The notes below the pieces were generated by a model. That model was not told the origin of the DNA. It made no database searches and saw nothing but the letters and a program-made list of their open reading frames with translations. The position numbers were made by a program, and so were the translations under genes. A stretch of DNA of 42,551 nt from Thermoplasmata archaeon (GTDB taxonomy: Archaea > Thermoplasmatota > Thermoplasmata > Lutacidiplasmatales > UBA184): the NCBI GenBank assembly GCA_021809545.1, contig JAKAYL010000013.1:1-42551 (forward strand), in the 5' to 3' direction. Below, piece by piece: positions 1 through 12,878 of the stretch; positions within the stretch are counted from its first letter, which is position 1, and each line of letters begins with the position of its first letter.

Positions 1-2
1 TC

Positions 3-1523
3 ACCATTTCCACCACCGACGGCTGGACCTCTCAGCTCAGCTTCTCGGTGAGCGGTGTTCCCTCCAACCCCAACATCGAGTCCTGCATTGGGTGCGCTGC
101 GCCCTCGGTCCAGACCGTGGTCACCCTGAACCTCACCTCCTACTCCAACCTCACTTACCTCCTCGCGGGGCTCCTCGACAACAACACCACCCTGTCCAAC
201 GGGGAGCTCGGGGTCAACGGATACTTCGTCGATGTGACCAACCAGATCCCCACCTTGGGACTGAACCCGGTGGTCCTCTCGGTCCTGGCCAACTCCTCCC
301 AGCCCGACTCCGGTGTTTTCGGTGCATCCTGCTCGGTATGCGTTCCCACGCTCCCGGGGGCTGCGGCCTTCCTCGCCCTTCGCCTGCATCCCCACGACCT
401 CTTCGCCTTCTTTGCGGGTCTTTGGAACTCCTTCAGTGGGGTGATCGCCGCGCTCGTCACCCACCTCGCGGCGTTGGTCCACGCCCTGGTCGGGCTGGCC
501 TGGGACGCTTTCCTCGCCGCTGCGGCCTACTTCAACCACATCCGGGAGGGCCTCGCCCACGTCGCCATGGTCTTCGTGCAGGCTTCTGTCCACTTCCTCG
601 GCGAGGTGGGGCACGCGCTGGAGGCGGCGCTGCAGGCGCTGCTCGCGTTCGTTTTGAATGCCATTGAGACCCTCCTAAAACCTATCGTAAGTGCGATTAC
701 CAATTCAATGGGAACCTACATATCCAGTCTCTGGACCGATTTCGGGCCACTCTGGTCAGATCAGAACAAGTCGAAGACACCCTCCCCATCCCAAGTGTTC
801 CCGCTCATCGATAACCTCTTAGGTCAGACGCCAATTTTCGTTGCGCTTGGTTTGGGAGTTCTTGTCGAAATCGCCTTTGGTGTGGCAAGCGTTCTGGTGC
901 CTGGAACTTCATTCGTAGAGGATGCGTTAGAGACGGTCGTCATCGGAACCATCCTCTCAAGCTTCATCGGTTTCTTGTCAAGTCTGATACCATCCATTTT
1001 CATGTCCCCCGGGGTGATTAGTGCGGCTTGGCACTACTACAATGTTACAGGAGGTGGCTCCCACCCAAGTATGGTCTTTCAGGGTAGCAGTCCAGTCTGC
1101 GGAAGTATCATTGCGACACTTCTGACCGCTTTCGGGGTAACCCTCGCTAGTTATCAGTTCTACGGAGACATGACGGGAGCCAGGTACATGCTGGACCTCT
1201 TGGTCACTGCACGAACAACACCTGGAGCCGAGATTGCCATGTTGCCCACGTTATCTTTCGTCATGGATGCCATCTCACTTCTGATTGCTCTACACACTCT
1301 TCCTCCTCCTATCGGCATCATCCAGGGTGGAATGGCCCACGTCATGAACATCATTGGACTCTTACTAGGAACGGCAGGGCTGGTGATAGGCGGATACGCA
1401 CTTCTCTTCAAACGACCAGCTCTTGCGGAACCCCCCGGCCTTCTTGACACCACCATCACTGGGGAGGCCCTGGGAGCAATTGGAACAACTGCGAACTTGA
1501 TCCAAGTGGCGGCCGGATGTTAA
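3..1523 (+). CDS. Large secreted/membrane protein, 5'-truncated by window edge
   Basis: Frame of the 48-1523 ORF stays open to position 3 with no stop, so the start is probably outside the window; several hydrophobic segments; many Asn-X-Ser/Thr sites at the N-terminal side. Confidence 0.7.
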   Translation, partial: TISTTDGWTSQLSFSVSGVPSNPNIESCIGCAAPSVQTVVTLNLTSYSNLTYLLAGLLDNNTTLSNGELGVNGYFVDVTNQIPTLGLNPVVLSVLANSSQPDSGVFGASCSVCVPTLPGAAAFLALRLHPHDLFAFFAGLWNSFSGVIAALVTHLAALVHALVGLAWDAFLAAAAYFNHIREGLAHVAMVFVQASVHFLGEVGHALEAALQALLAFVLNAIETLLKPIVSAITNSMGTYISSLWTDFGPLWSDQNKSKTPSPSQVFPLIDNLLGQTPIFVALGLGVLVEIAFGVASVLVPGTSFVEDALETVVIGTILSSFIGFLSSLIPSIFMSPGVISAAWHYYNVTGGGSHPSMVFQGSSPVCGSIIATLLTAFGVTLASYQFYGDMTGARYMLDLLVTARTTPGAEIAMLPTLSFVMDAISLLIALHTLPPPIGIIQGGMAHVMNIIGLLLGTAGLVIGGYALLFKRPALAEPPGLLDTTITGEALGAIGTTANLIQVAAGC

Positions 1524-2095
1524 TGAACGCAACCGTCGGAACCGAACCAGCGTCAAAAAAGCCTGAAGACGCAAAATCGCGCTTGCCGTATGCCATCGCG
1601 GGTGACGCCAAGGTTGTAGACAAGAACTCCGTTACGGAACCCAACATCTTCAGACCAAAATTGGGGAGAGTGGTTCTTGCATCAGGTTTGTTTCTCTGGT
1701 CGGTGTTCTTGCCCATAGTCTACTATTCAACATATCAAATACTTTCATGGGGAGAACCCGGGTGGGTTGTTGTTGCGATAGTCATATTCGAGTTTCTTCT
1801 TGGGAACGTGGTGTGGCGTGTGTTGGTCTACAGCAGCCTCAATTATGGAGTCGTCCTTGGCGAAAAAGGAATCATTTACTATCAGCGAAGCACTAGCCGC
1901 AAGAAACTGATAAAGAGGTTCTTTGAGTGGAATGATCTTCATGACCCTGTCATCGGTGTCACTCAAGTCATTCTCCGCGCCAATCATTTTCCGATGGAAC
2001 TCTCCTACGACCAGGCAAGGGAGTTGTTCATCGATGAAAGGTGCCCCCTGAAGGCGCGTCCTTCAATTGAAATGGCCCGAAAGCTCGGTGTGTAA
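1517..2095 (+). CDS. Hypothetical membrane protein with two hydrophobic segments and a C-terminal soluble region
   Basis: 192 aa ORF overlapping the end of the previous gene by 7 nt; hydrophobic stretches VVLASGLFLWSVFLPIVYY and GWVVVAIVIFEFLLGNVVW. Confidence 0.65.
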   Translation: MLMNATVGTEPASKKPEDAKSRLPYAIAGDAKVVDKNSVTEPNIFRPKLGRVVLASGLFLWSVFLPIVYYSTYQILSWGEPGWVVVAIVIFEFLLGNVVWRVLVYSSLNYGVVLGEKGIIYYQRSTSRKKLIKRFFEWNDLHDPVIGVTQVILRANHFPMELSYDQARELFIDERCPLKARPSIEMARKLGV

Positions 2096-2271
2096 CGAAC
2101 TCACAGTCATCGATTGATGGCTGACCCCTATGGGTCGCAACCCACCCCTTCTAGTGCCCGGAATCTCGGGTCGCGAGGCAGTCGTCCCCAAGCGTCCAAT
2201 CAGTCCTATTCAGATGAATTCATACCCTCCGAGGGTAGAATATTCGAGAGAGGTGGATGTCAGGATGGACA

Positions 2272-2346
2272 TAGCGGGGCATGGATTTGAACCATGGATC
2301 TACGGGTTATGAGCCCGTCGGGATGACCTGACTACCCTACCCCGCT
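2272..2346 (-). tRNA. Initiator tRNA-Met (CAT)
   Basis: Reverse complement AGCGGGGTAGGGTAGTCAGGTCATCCCGACGGGCTCATAACCCGTAGATCCATGGTTCAAATCCATGCCCCGCTA: 7-bp acceptor with A1-U72, GGG/CCC pairs flanking the anticodon loop (initiator hallmark), T-arm CATGG-TTCAAAT-CCATG. CCA not encoded. Confidence 0.95.
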
Positions 2347-2370
2347 ACGTCCGCAGCCGACTCCGTGGAG

Positions 2371-2380
2371 ATATTTAAAG
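2371..2380 (-). promoter_or_regulatory. TATA box for initiator tRNA-Met
   Basis: CTTTAAATAT on minus strand 25-34 nt upstream of the tRNA 5' end. Confidence 0.6.
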
Positions 2381-2532
2381 GTATGAGACGCGACCCGGTC
2401 CCGCTGGAGCCTTCCCTAGGCCCTGAGAGAACAAAGCGAACCAACGGGGAGCACTCAGGCGGTCCCCAACAAGACCTTTACGAGATGCGAGGGCTTTTAC
2501 ATTTCTAGGGTTTCGAAACCGCGGAAGAATCG

Positions 2533-5454
2533 ATGGATCCTGTCCCCGAGGCCCCCTTCATCGGCCGCAAGACGGAGCTTTCCCGCTTGCGGGAGGGGCT
2601 GCGGAGAAGTTCCGCGGGAGAGGGATCATTCTGGGTGGTCTCCGGCCCTGTAGGGATAGGGAAGAGCCGTCTGCTAAGGGCCTTCGCGAACGAGGCGATC
2701 GAGACAGGGTTCCAGAGGTTCTGGGGAAGCTCCACCCGCACTCCCCTGTCCTCTTTCCAAGTTTTCGAGGAGGCATTTCCCCGGATTCCGACCGACACGC
2801 AGAAGGAAACCTCGCGCATCGGGCGATCGGCCATCCAGATGGTGGAGGAGGAGCGCCCGAAGAAGATATGGGAGGTGTTGCGCGAACTCTCTGTGACGAG
2901 GAACACCCTCGTCATCTCACGGGACCGTCCCTCGACCATCAAGGAGAAGGCCCCCCAGGGAGATTGTTCTCTGCAGGTGCTTCACCTGAGCCGTGGAGAG
3001 GGTAAGGACGCGCTCTCTCCCACCGCTCTGGATGCTCTGGGAGAACGCATTGAGGCCTTCCTTCGCAGTTCGCCAGGGAGCCTCGTCTTGGTGGCGAATC
3101 TGGAATTTCTTGTGGTGCAGAACAGCTTCCTTTCCGTACTGCGCCTGCTTCAGTTCCTCCGGGAATCGGCGGAAAGCAACGGAGGTCAGATCATGTTCTC
3201 GTTCAACCCCAACGGCCTTGAGCCCCGGGAACGTGCGCTCATCGAGGGGGAGGGTGAGTTGATCCCATCCCAGGAATCCTCCTTTTTGCAGAAGGCTGCG
3301 CCGACCCCTTCGTTCCTCTCGCCGCAAGTGCGCATGCTCGCCTACCTCGAACGGTTGGAGGGACTGTGCAGGAAAGGGCCCGTGCTGCTCGTCCTCGAGG
3401 ACCTGGGATGGGCCGATCCTGCCTCCGCAGCGACCCTTTCGTTCCTCGTGCGCAACACCCGCCACCTTCCCGTCCTCATCCTCGGAGCAACGCGCACCTC
3501 CGAGTGGGGGGGAGATGTGACCGGCAACGCCCGACTGAACGAATCCCTCGACACCCTTGCAAAGGAAGGATATCTCTCCCGACTTTCCCTCGCCCCCCTT
3601 CCCCCCAGTGACATCCGGGAGCTTGTGCGGGGGGAGCTCGGGTCGTATCGCGCAGGGATGGCGGTCCAGGAGCGAGTCCTCACCGAACTCGCGGAGAAAT
3701 CCTCCGGGAATCCGTTGATGACGCTGGAGATGGTACGCAGCCTCCGGAGAAACAAGGTGATTCGTCCGGAGGACGGAAGCTGGGCCCTCAAGGATGAATC
3801 GCGGGCCGGGCCCGGGAGCCCTCCCGCCCTCAAATCCTTCTTCCGCCAGGGACTGCGCCATCTGATCCTTTCCCTGCTGAACGACTTGGAGACCGACGTG
3901 CGAGAAGTGCTGGAGGCGAGCGCGATCATCGGTCCCTCATTCGAGCGCGACGCGGTCGCCGCAGCCCTGGGCCAACCTCCTGCCCAGGCCCAGCCAGCCC
4001 TTCTGGCTCTGGAAAGCGAGCACCGCATCCTCCGGGCCCTCGAAGGACGGGACGGTGCTTGGACCTTTACCCACCCCTACTTGCAGGAGGTCCTCCTGGA
4101 CAACCTCGTTTTCGAGCGGATGTCCTCCCTCGCGAACGAACTCGCAGATTGGTGGAAATGGTCCCACCCGCTGGATGCCGGCACCATAGGGCGGCTTTAC
4201 TTCGAAGCCCGAGAAGGGACCAAAGGCATCCCATGGCTCCTAAAGGCCGCCGAGCAGGCCCTTTCCGAGGGGGACGGAGAAGCCGTGCGGCGGTTCGCCA
4301 TGTGGGCCCTCGAGCTCGTGGGACCGAGGTCCCACGGGAGGGAGCGCGTCTTCGAGAACCTGCTGGCACTCGCAGAGACCGTCGACTCTCAGGGGGATCA
4401 CGAGAATGCCGGACACTTGCTGAGGGAACTTCTGAAGACCGCCTCGCCGGGACTGTTTGCCCTCCGGATCAAGCGCGCCCTGGCCGATATCTACCTGTCC
4501 GAACGCAGGCTCAGCGAGGCCAAGCTGCTCCTGGATTCCCTGGCAAAGGAATTCGAGGAAGGTGACGAGACGGAACTTCGTCCCCTCCGCCTGTCGACCG
4601 AGATCCTCCGGGCGGAGCTCGAGATGCTTTCCGGAGATCCCGAGACGGCGGCCACCACCACTAGGACAGTGCTGGAGCAATTGGGCTCCGACGAGAAGCT
4701 GCAAGCCTGGAGGGTGCGCGCCCTGGAGCACCTCGGATGGTCCCTCCTCGGGAAAGGGGAGGTCGAGGAAGCTCGAAAGGCGTTCGCTGAAGGACGAAAA
4801 CTCGCCCAGAAGCTTCACTTGCTGCAATACCTTCCCTTCCATTGTGAGGGGATGGGAAGGGTGGAGCAGCGACTCGGGGAGTTGGAGAAGGCACGGGCCT
4901 ACTTCCAGGAGGCCGTGGCAGCGGCCTTCGAGCAGGGGGACCTGCTGGGAGCGGCCGGTCACATGCACTCCATCGCCCAGGTCGATCTCACCGCCGGCCG
5001 GTTGCCCGAGGCCGAAGAGATGGCGCTCCGTTCCCTGCAGTACAGCGAGCGGTTCGACTCGCTCGGAACCGCGGGGCGGGCCCTTCTCACGCTGGGCCGT
5101 ATCAACGTGGAACGCAAGCGCTGGGAGGATGCGAAAGTGAACCTTTCGCTCGCCGTCAACCGGTTCCTCCTCTCCGGGGAGAGCACGATGCTCGACGAGG
5201 CGCGGCTCATCCTAGCACTGGTCCATGGCGAGATCGGCAACCCGAAGGGTGCACTGGAGGAGGTACGGTCGATCCCCTCCGGGGGTCCGCTGCACCACCT
5301 GGTCCTCTCCCGCCTGAACGAACTGGTAGGCAACTTGGAGGATGCCTGGAAGGAGATGGAGGCGGCCCAGGAAGAGGCGAGCTCCCTCCCCACGAAAGAA
5401 CGCGAGCGGCTCTCCAAGGCCCTCAAGCTCCTGGCCCAACGGATCGCAAAGTAG
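2533..5454 (+). CDS. STAND/AAA-type ATPase with TPR repeats and a DUF835-like insertion
   Basis: Walker A GPVGIGKS (aa 38-45), Walker B VLLVLEDLGWAD (about aa 274-285), long C-terminal helical TPR-like repeats; aa ~110-233 resemble DUF835. Confidence 0.85.
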   Translation: MDPVPEAPFIGRKTELSRLREGLRRSSAGEGSFWVVSGPVGIGKSRLLRAFANEAIETGFQRFWGSSTRTPLSSFQVFEEAFPRIPTDTQKETSRIGRSAIQMVEEERPKKIWEVLRELSVTRNTLVISRDRPSTIKEKAPQGDCSLQVLHLSRGEGKDALSPTALDALGERIEAFLRSSPGSLVLVANLEFLVVQNSFLSVLRLLQFLRESAESNGGQIMFSFNPNGLEPRERALIEGEGELIPSQESSFLQKAAPTPSFLSPQVRMLAYLERLEGLCRKGPVLLVLEDLGWADPASAATLSFLVRNTRHLPVLILGATRTSEWGGDVTGNARLNESLDTLAKEGYLSRLSLAPLPPSDIRELVRGELGSYRAGMAVQERVLTELAEKSSGNPLMTLEMVRSLRRNKVIRPEDGSWALKDESRAGPGSPPALKSFFRQGLRHLILSLLNDLETDVREVLEASAIIGPSFERDAVAAALGQPPAQAQPALLALESEHRILRALEGRDGAWTFTHPYLQEVLLDNLVFERMSSLANELADWWKWSHPLDAGTIGRLYFEAREGTKGIPWLLKAAEQALSEGDGEAVRRFAMWALELVGPRSHGRERVFENLLALAETVDSQGDHENAGHLLRELLKTASPGLFALRIKRALADIYLSERRLSEAKLLLDSLAKEFEEGDETELRPLRLSTEILRAELEMLSGDPETAATTTRTVLEQLGSDEKLQAWRVRALEHLGWSLLGKGEVEEARKAFAEGRKLAQKLHLLQYLPFHCEGMGRVEQRLGELEKARAYFQEAVAAAFEQGDLLGAAGHMHSIAQVDLTAGRLPEAEEMALRSLQYSERFDSLGTAGRALLTLGRINVERKRWEDAKVNLSLAVNRFLLSGESTMLDEARLILALVHGEIGNPKGALEEVRSIPSGGPLHHLVLSRLNELVGNLEDAWKEMEAAQEEASSLPTKERERLSKALKLLAQRIAK

Positions 5455-5539
5455 GCAGGTACGGTTCCGCCGATGGCCCTCGGCGGTGGGGCAGCGAAGA
5501 GTTTAAGCAGTGCCAGAACTTCCCCCCTTCCGCACGTCC

Positions 5540-6268
5540 ATGAAGGGAAAGGAGACTCCTGGCGGCCCAAGGATCAAGACCTACATCGAAGGACTCGACG
5601 AAAAGATGGAGGGCGGGATCCCGACGGGAAATCTTGTGCTGATGGCCGGTGAGGCCGGGACGATGAAGAGTTCCGTCACCTACCACATGGCGTACAACAA
5701 CGCCATCAAGGAGAACAAGAAGACCCTCTACATCACCATGGAACAGTCCCGCCAGAGCCTCATCCGCAACATGGAAGGCCTCGGGATGCGGATCGAGAAC
5801 GTCGGGGATAAGGTCTCCATCGTGGACATCGGCCTCCTGAGAAAGAACCTCGGGAAGGAACTGCAGACCAATTCCTGGCTCGAGATCGTGAAGATGTACG
5901 CCCAGAACATGAAGGACTCGAACGGCTACGAGATCCTCATCCTGGACTCGCTCCCGGTGCTCGAGACCCTCTCCGAATTCAAGAACCCGAGGGCCGACCT
6001 CTTTCAGTTCTACGAATGGCTCCGCGAGCTCGGCGTCACCTCCCTTCTCGTGACCGAGGTTAAGGGCGGCGAGACCGGCTTCGGGTCCAAGGGCGAGGAC
6101 TACCTTGCCGACGGCATCATTCACCTTATGATGGCCAAGGTGAACGAGGAAACGGTCCAACGCCGGCTCCGGATCGTGAAGATGCGGTCGACCAACCACT
6201 CGACCAATCTCTTCTCTCTCATCGTGGACAAGGGCAACTTCCGGGTGGCCCGCGTCATCAGCACGTAA
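5540..6268 (+). CDS. KaiC/RadA-like RecA-superfamily ATPase
   Basis: MKGKETPGGPRIKTYIEGLDEKMEGGIPTGNLVLMAGEAGTMKSS (KaiC-like N-term and P-loop), EILILDSLPVL Walker B. Internal ATG at 5540 preferred. Confidence 0.85.
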   Translation: MKGKETPGGPRIKTYIEGLDEKMEGGIPTGNLVLMAGEAGTMKSSVTYHMAYNNAIKENKKTLYITMEQSRQSLIRNMEGLGMRIENVGDKVSIVDIGLLRKNLGKELQTNSWLEIVKMYAQNMKDSNGYEILILDSLPVLETLSEFKNPRADLFQFYEWLRELGVTSLLVTEVKGGETGFGSKGEDYLADGIIHLMMAKVNEETVQRRLRIVKMRSTNHSTNLFSLIVDKGNFRVARVIST

Positions 6269-6409
6269 AGGTCGTCAGATTCCTGGCATCTGAGCTCCTC
6301 CCCAATCCAGCGGAGCGGGTACTGTGCACGATTGGGACTCTCAGCCCGTGCAGGCGCGAAAGGAACGACCTGCAGAGCCCCGCCCAACGAATGGGATCGG
6401 GTCGAGGGA

Positions 6410-7123
6410 CTACAACGTACGAGAACTGTCCTGGATGGCGGTGAAAAGCTTCTTCTCAATGGTCGCGAGGGTTTCCCACAGGGAGGACTTCGAGATACCG
6501 ATCATCTCCGCCAGCTCCTTCAGCGAAGCCCGCCGGGGAACTTCGTAATAGCCTTCCCTCACGGCGCGTTTCAACACTTCGTACTGATGGGCCGTGAGGA
6601 GCGCCGATCCCGCCTCCTCTTCCCGCCGCACCGAGAGAAGCTCCGTCCCCGGGATCGACCGGCGGAGCCGGGCATGGAGTTGCCGGACCCTCGACTCGGG
6701 CCCTGCGATGACGACGTGGCAGCTTCCGTCGAGGATGGGAAAAGGATAGCGCGGAAGCAAGCGAAGTTCCCGCAGCAACCCGATGGAAGGGCAGAGGGGC
6801 TCTACGATCCGATAGCTGGCCTTTCCCGGCTGGCACGTCAAGGGGCTCACCTGGATGGTCCCCTGGTGCTCCCGCATCTCGTCGATCAGGTGCTCGTCCA
6901 CGCCCTCCCCGATGAACTCGGCGTCCGAGGTCAACTCGTCCTTCCCAGTGATCATCGCGCTGAGGTAGTGGATGGTGACCGCGGGATATTTCCGCGAGAT
7001 GTACTCGAAGACGCAGGAATCCCTGGGAAGAGGGATACTGAACTTGCAGACAACGGTGGGCTCGGAAGGGTCGCTCGTCATCGGGGACTCGAGAGACATC
7101 TCAGGAAGCTTCTCCTTCGTCAT
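6410..7123 (-). CDS. Bacterio-opsin activator (Bat)-type HTH transcriptional regulator
   Basis: C-terminal LLTAHQYEVLKRAVREGYYEVPRRASLKELAEMIGISKSSLWETLATIEKKL matches the HTH_10 pattern. Confidence 0.8.
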   Translation of the reverse strand: MTKEKLPEMSLESPMTSDPSEPTVVCKFSIPLPRDSCVFEYISRKYPAVTIHYLSAMITGKDELTSDAEFIGEGVDEHLIDEMREHQGTIQVSPLTCQPGKASYRIVEPLCPSIGLLRELRLLPRYPFPILDGSCHVVIAGPESRVRQLHARLRRSIPGTELLSVRREEEAGSALLTAHQYEVLKRAVREGYYEVPRRASLKELAEMIGISKSSLWETLATIEKKLFTAIQDSSRTL

Positions 7124-7379
7124 ACTTCGAGCCTGGAGGAGAGGGGTCGATACTGGCTCACAGTAAAGTCTCCCCCTCGCGCTCCATCTCCTCCCCCGTC
7201 TGTTCGTCGGCCCCAGGGATATCCACCATCACGGTCGGAAGCTAGGGTCGATATCCTTTTGATGGTCAGGACCCATATAAACCAATGTCCAAAGGGGTTC
7301 GGGCCCCCTTTTGCTGCTCCACCCTTCCTCTTCATCGCACAAAAGGCGTGGGACAGCAGAACAAGACCCGAACAGGTAC

Positions 7380-8030
7380 TCAGAACCCGAGGTGCTCCCG
7401 CACGAGGACGACCGTTGTCCGCCCGGGGATGGCCTCGCGGTGGATGACGAGCAGCTTGTTGACGGAGCTCGGGCGCCCGTAGGCCTTACGCGCCCGGGCG
7501 TCCTCGAACGGGTACGAGTACTCGTGCACCCGGTGGAACGCGGAATCGAGGTCAGGAACGATCTTCTGGGTCCCGATGACCCAGATGGCCTTGCCCGCAG
7601 TGTACGCGTAGAGGCCCAACTGGCTCCCCGTGGCCGAGGCGATGACCAGGTCCCCCTTCTGCGTGACGGCGTGGACGCTTCCGACCACATAGTCGGGAGC
7701 GGCGAGGAGCTTGTGGATGGCATGTCCTTCCTTCGCCCGGTCCATCTTGGCGACCTGGGCGCGCAGGGAATGGTACTTGCCCTCGGCCGCGAGCTCCTCC
7801 GAGATCCCGATCTCGTCGAGCGTCCGGGAGGTGGCATTGAAGACCTCGGCTCCCTCCGGCAAGAGCCCGCGAACCGCCTGGGCGGCTTCCTCGCGGGTCT
7901 TCACGACGATCACGGTGTGACCGCGCTCCCGAAGGTTCCGAACCGTCTCCTCGACAACTTCCTCCGAGGGATTCTGACCAAAGCGTTCGTTCCAGGGCAG
8001 CACGGGGACGTCCTTCTGCGGCAAGCTCAT
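7380..8030 (-). CDS. LUD-domain (LutC/YkgG-like) protein
   Basis: EVFNATSRTLDEIG, ADYVVGSVHAVTQKGDLVIASATGSQLG; start MSLPQKDV at 8030 preferred over 8078 because a TATA-like TTATAAC lies between them. Confidence 0.8.
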   Translation of the reverse strand: MSLPQKDVPVLPWNERFGQNPSEEVVEETVRNLRERGHTVIVVKTREEAAQAVRGLLPEGAEVFNATSRTLDEIGISEELAAEGKYHSLRAQVAKMDRAKEGHAIHKLLAAPDYVVGSVHAVTQKGDLVIASATGSQLGLYAYTAGKAIWVIGTQKIVPDLDSAFHRVHEYSYPFEDARARKAYGRPSSVNKLLVIHREAIPGRTTVVLVREHLGF

Positions 8031-8083
8031 GGCCTCACTATGGAAGCCATAGTTATAACGCTTTTGTTGTCGTATCATTGAGG

Positions 8084-8089
8084 AAAAAA
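8084..8089 (-). terminator. T-run terminator downstream of nusA (end of RNAP operon)
   Basis: CCCTTTTTTCC on the minus strand shortly after the nusA stop. Confidence 0.5.
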
Positions 8090-8111
8090 GGGTACGGGGC
8101 GGTCGTCAGGA

Positions 8112-8540
8112 CTAAGCTACGCTGACCGAGACGACGTCGCTGTGGCGCACCAGGACGGCCCGGGCGATCTTGAGCTGCTTTCCTTCCTTGCCGATAGCAC
8201 GAGCCTTCCACCCTTCGGAGACCTGGACGGTGGCGTGTCGCCCGCCTCCCGGGTGCGCGGTGAGCGTCACTCCGACGGGGGAGTAGGGGAAGAAGATGTT
8301 CAGAATGAGCTCCTCCGCGTCCTCGGAGAAGGCAATCACCTGGATCTCGCGCTTCATCGCGCTTTTGAGCTGCTGGGCCCGCTCACCCTTGGCCCCGATG
8401 GCGCGGCGCAGGTCCTTCGAGGGGACCAGGAATACGATCTTTCCCTCGGCCACGAGACAGTCCACCGGGCGTACGCCCGTGGTGTCCTCGAGGACACGCA
8501 TGTAACCCAGGGTGTCCGTGTCGAAGGTGAGGCTCGTCAC
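8112..8540 (-). CDS. nusA: Archaeal NusA-like transcription factor (KH domains)
   Basis: KH-like GAKGERAQQLKSAMKREI and GKEGKQLKIARAV; located after rpl30e in the RNAP operon. Confidence 0.9.
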   Translation of the reverse strand: MTSLTFDTDTLGYMRVLEDTTGVRPVDCLVAEGKIVFLVPSKDLRRAIGAKGERAQQLKSAMKREIQVIAFSEDAEELILNIFFPYSPVGVTLTAHPGGGRHATVQVSEGWKARAIGKEGKQLKIARAVLVRHSDVVSVSVA

Positions 8541-8546
8541 CGAACC

Positions 8547-8837
8547 TTAGCGGGGTTCGACGCTCAGTATGGCGGAGGACCCCGCGTCCAGAATGGCCAG
8601 CGAGGAGATCGGGAAGGGTTTCCCGCAGGCGGCTCCGAGCTCGGAGGCCGATCCCTCGTAGTGGTAGATCTGGACGGCGCCGAACTTCGGCTGTTTGAGG
8701 AGCTTCTCGTCCGGGCACGTCGAAGCGACTACCAGCAGCTTCGCCTCTCCCGCGGTCGCGCTCTGGAGCGACTCCGAGAGCCCGATCTTGACCTTTCCCG
8801 TCGTGAGCGCCAGTTTCAATGCGTGTGCTACATCCAT
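8547..8837 (-). CDS. rpl30e: Ribosomal protein L30e
   Basis: DVAHALKLALTTGKVKIGLSESLQSATAGEAKLLVVASTCPDE; operon context. Confidence 0.9.
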   Translation of the reverse strand: MDVAHALKLALTTGKVKIGLSESLQSATAGEAKLLVVASTCPDEKLLKQPKFGAVQIYHYEGSASELGAACGKPFPISSLAILDAGSSAILSVEPR

Positions 8838-8843
8838 GTCCGC

Positions 8844-12870
<4,027 letters not shown>

Positions 12871-12878
12871 GGTCCACC

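Noticed and set aside
5423-6199. 258-aa minus-strand ORF opposite the KaiC-like gene
   Set aside because: Low-complexity antisense translation with no recognizable motifs; the KaiC-like frame is clearly coding.
6301-6336. CCCAATC...GATTGGG stem between KaiC-like and HTH genes as an ncRNA
   Set aside because: 22-nt loop and only a 7-bp stem; could be a weak bidirectional terminator, not enough for an RNA call.
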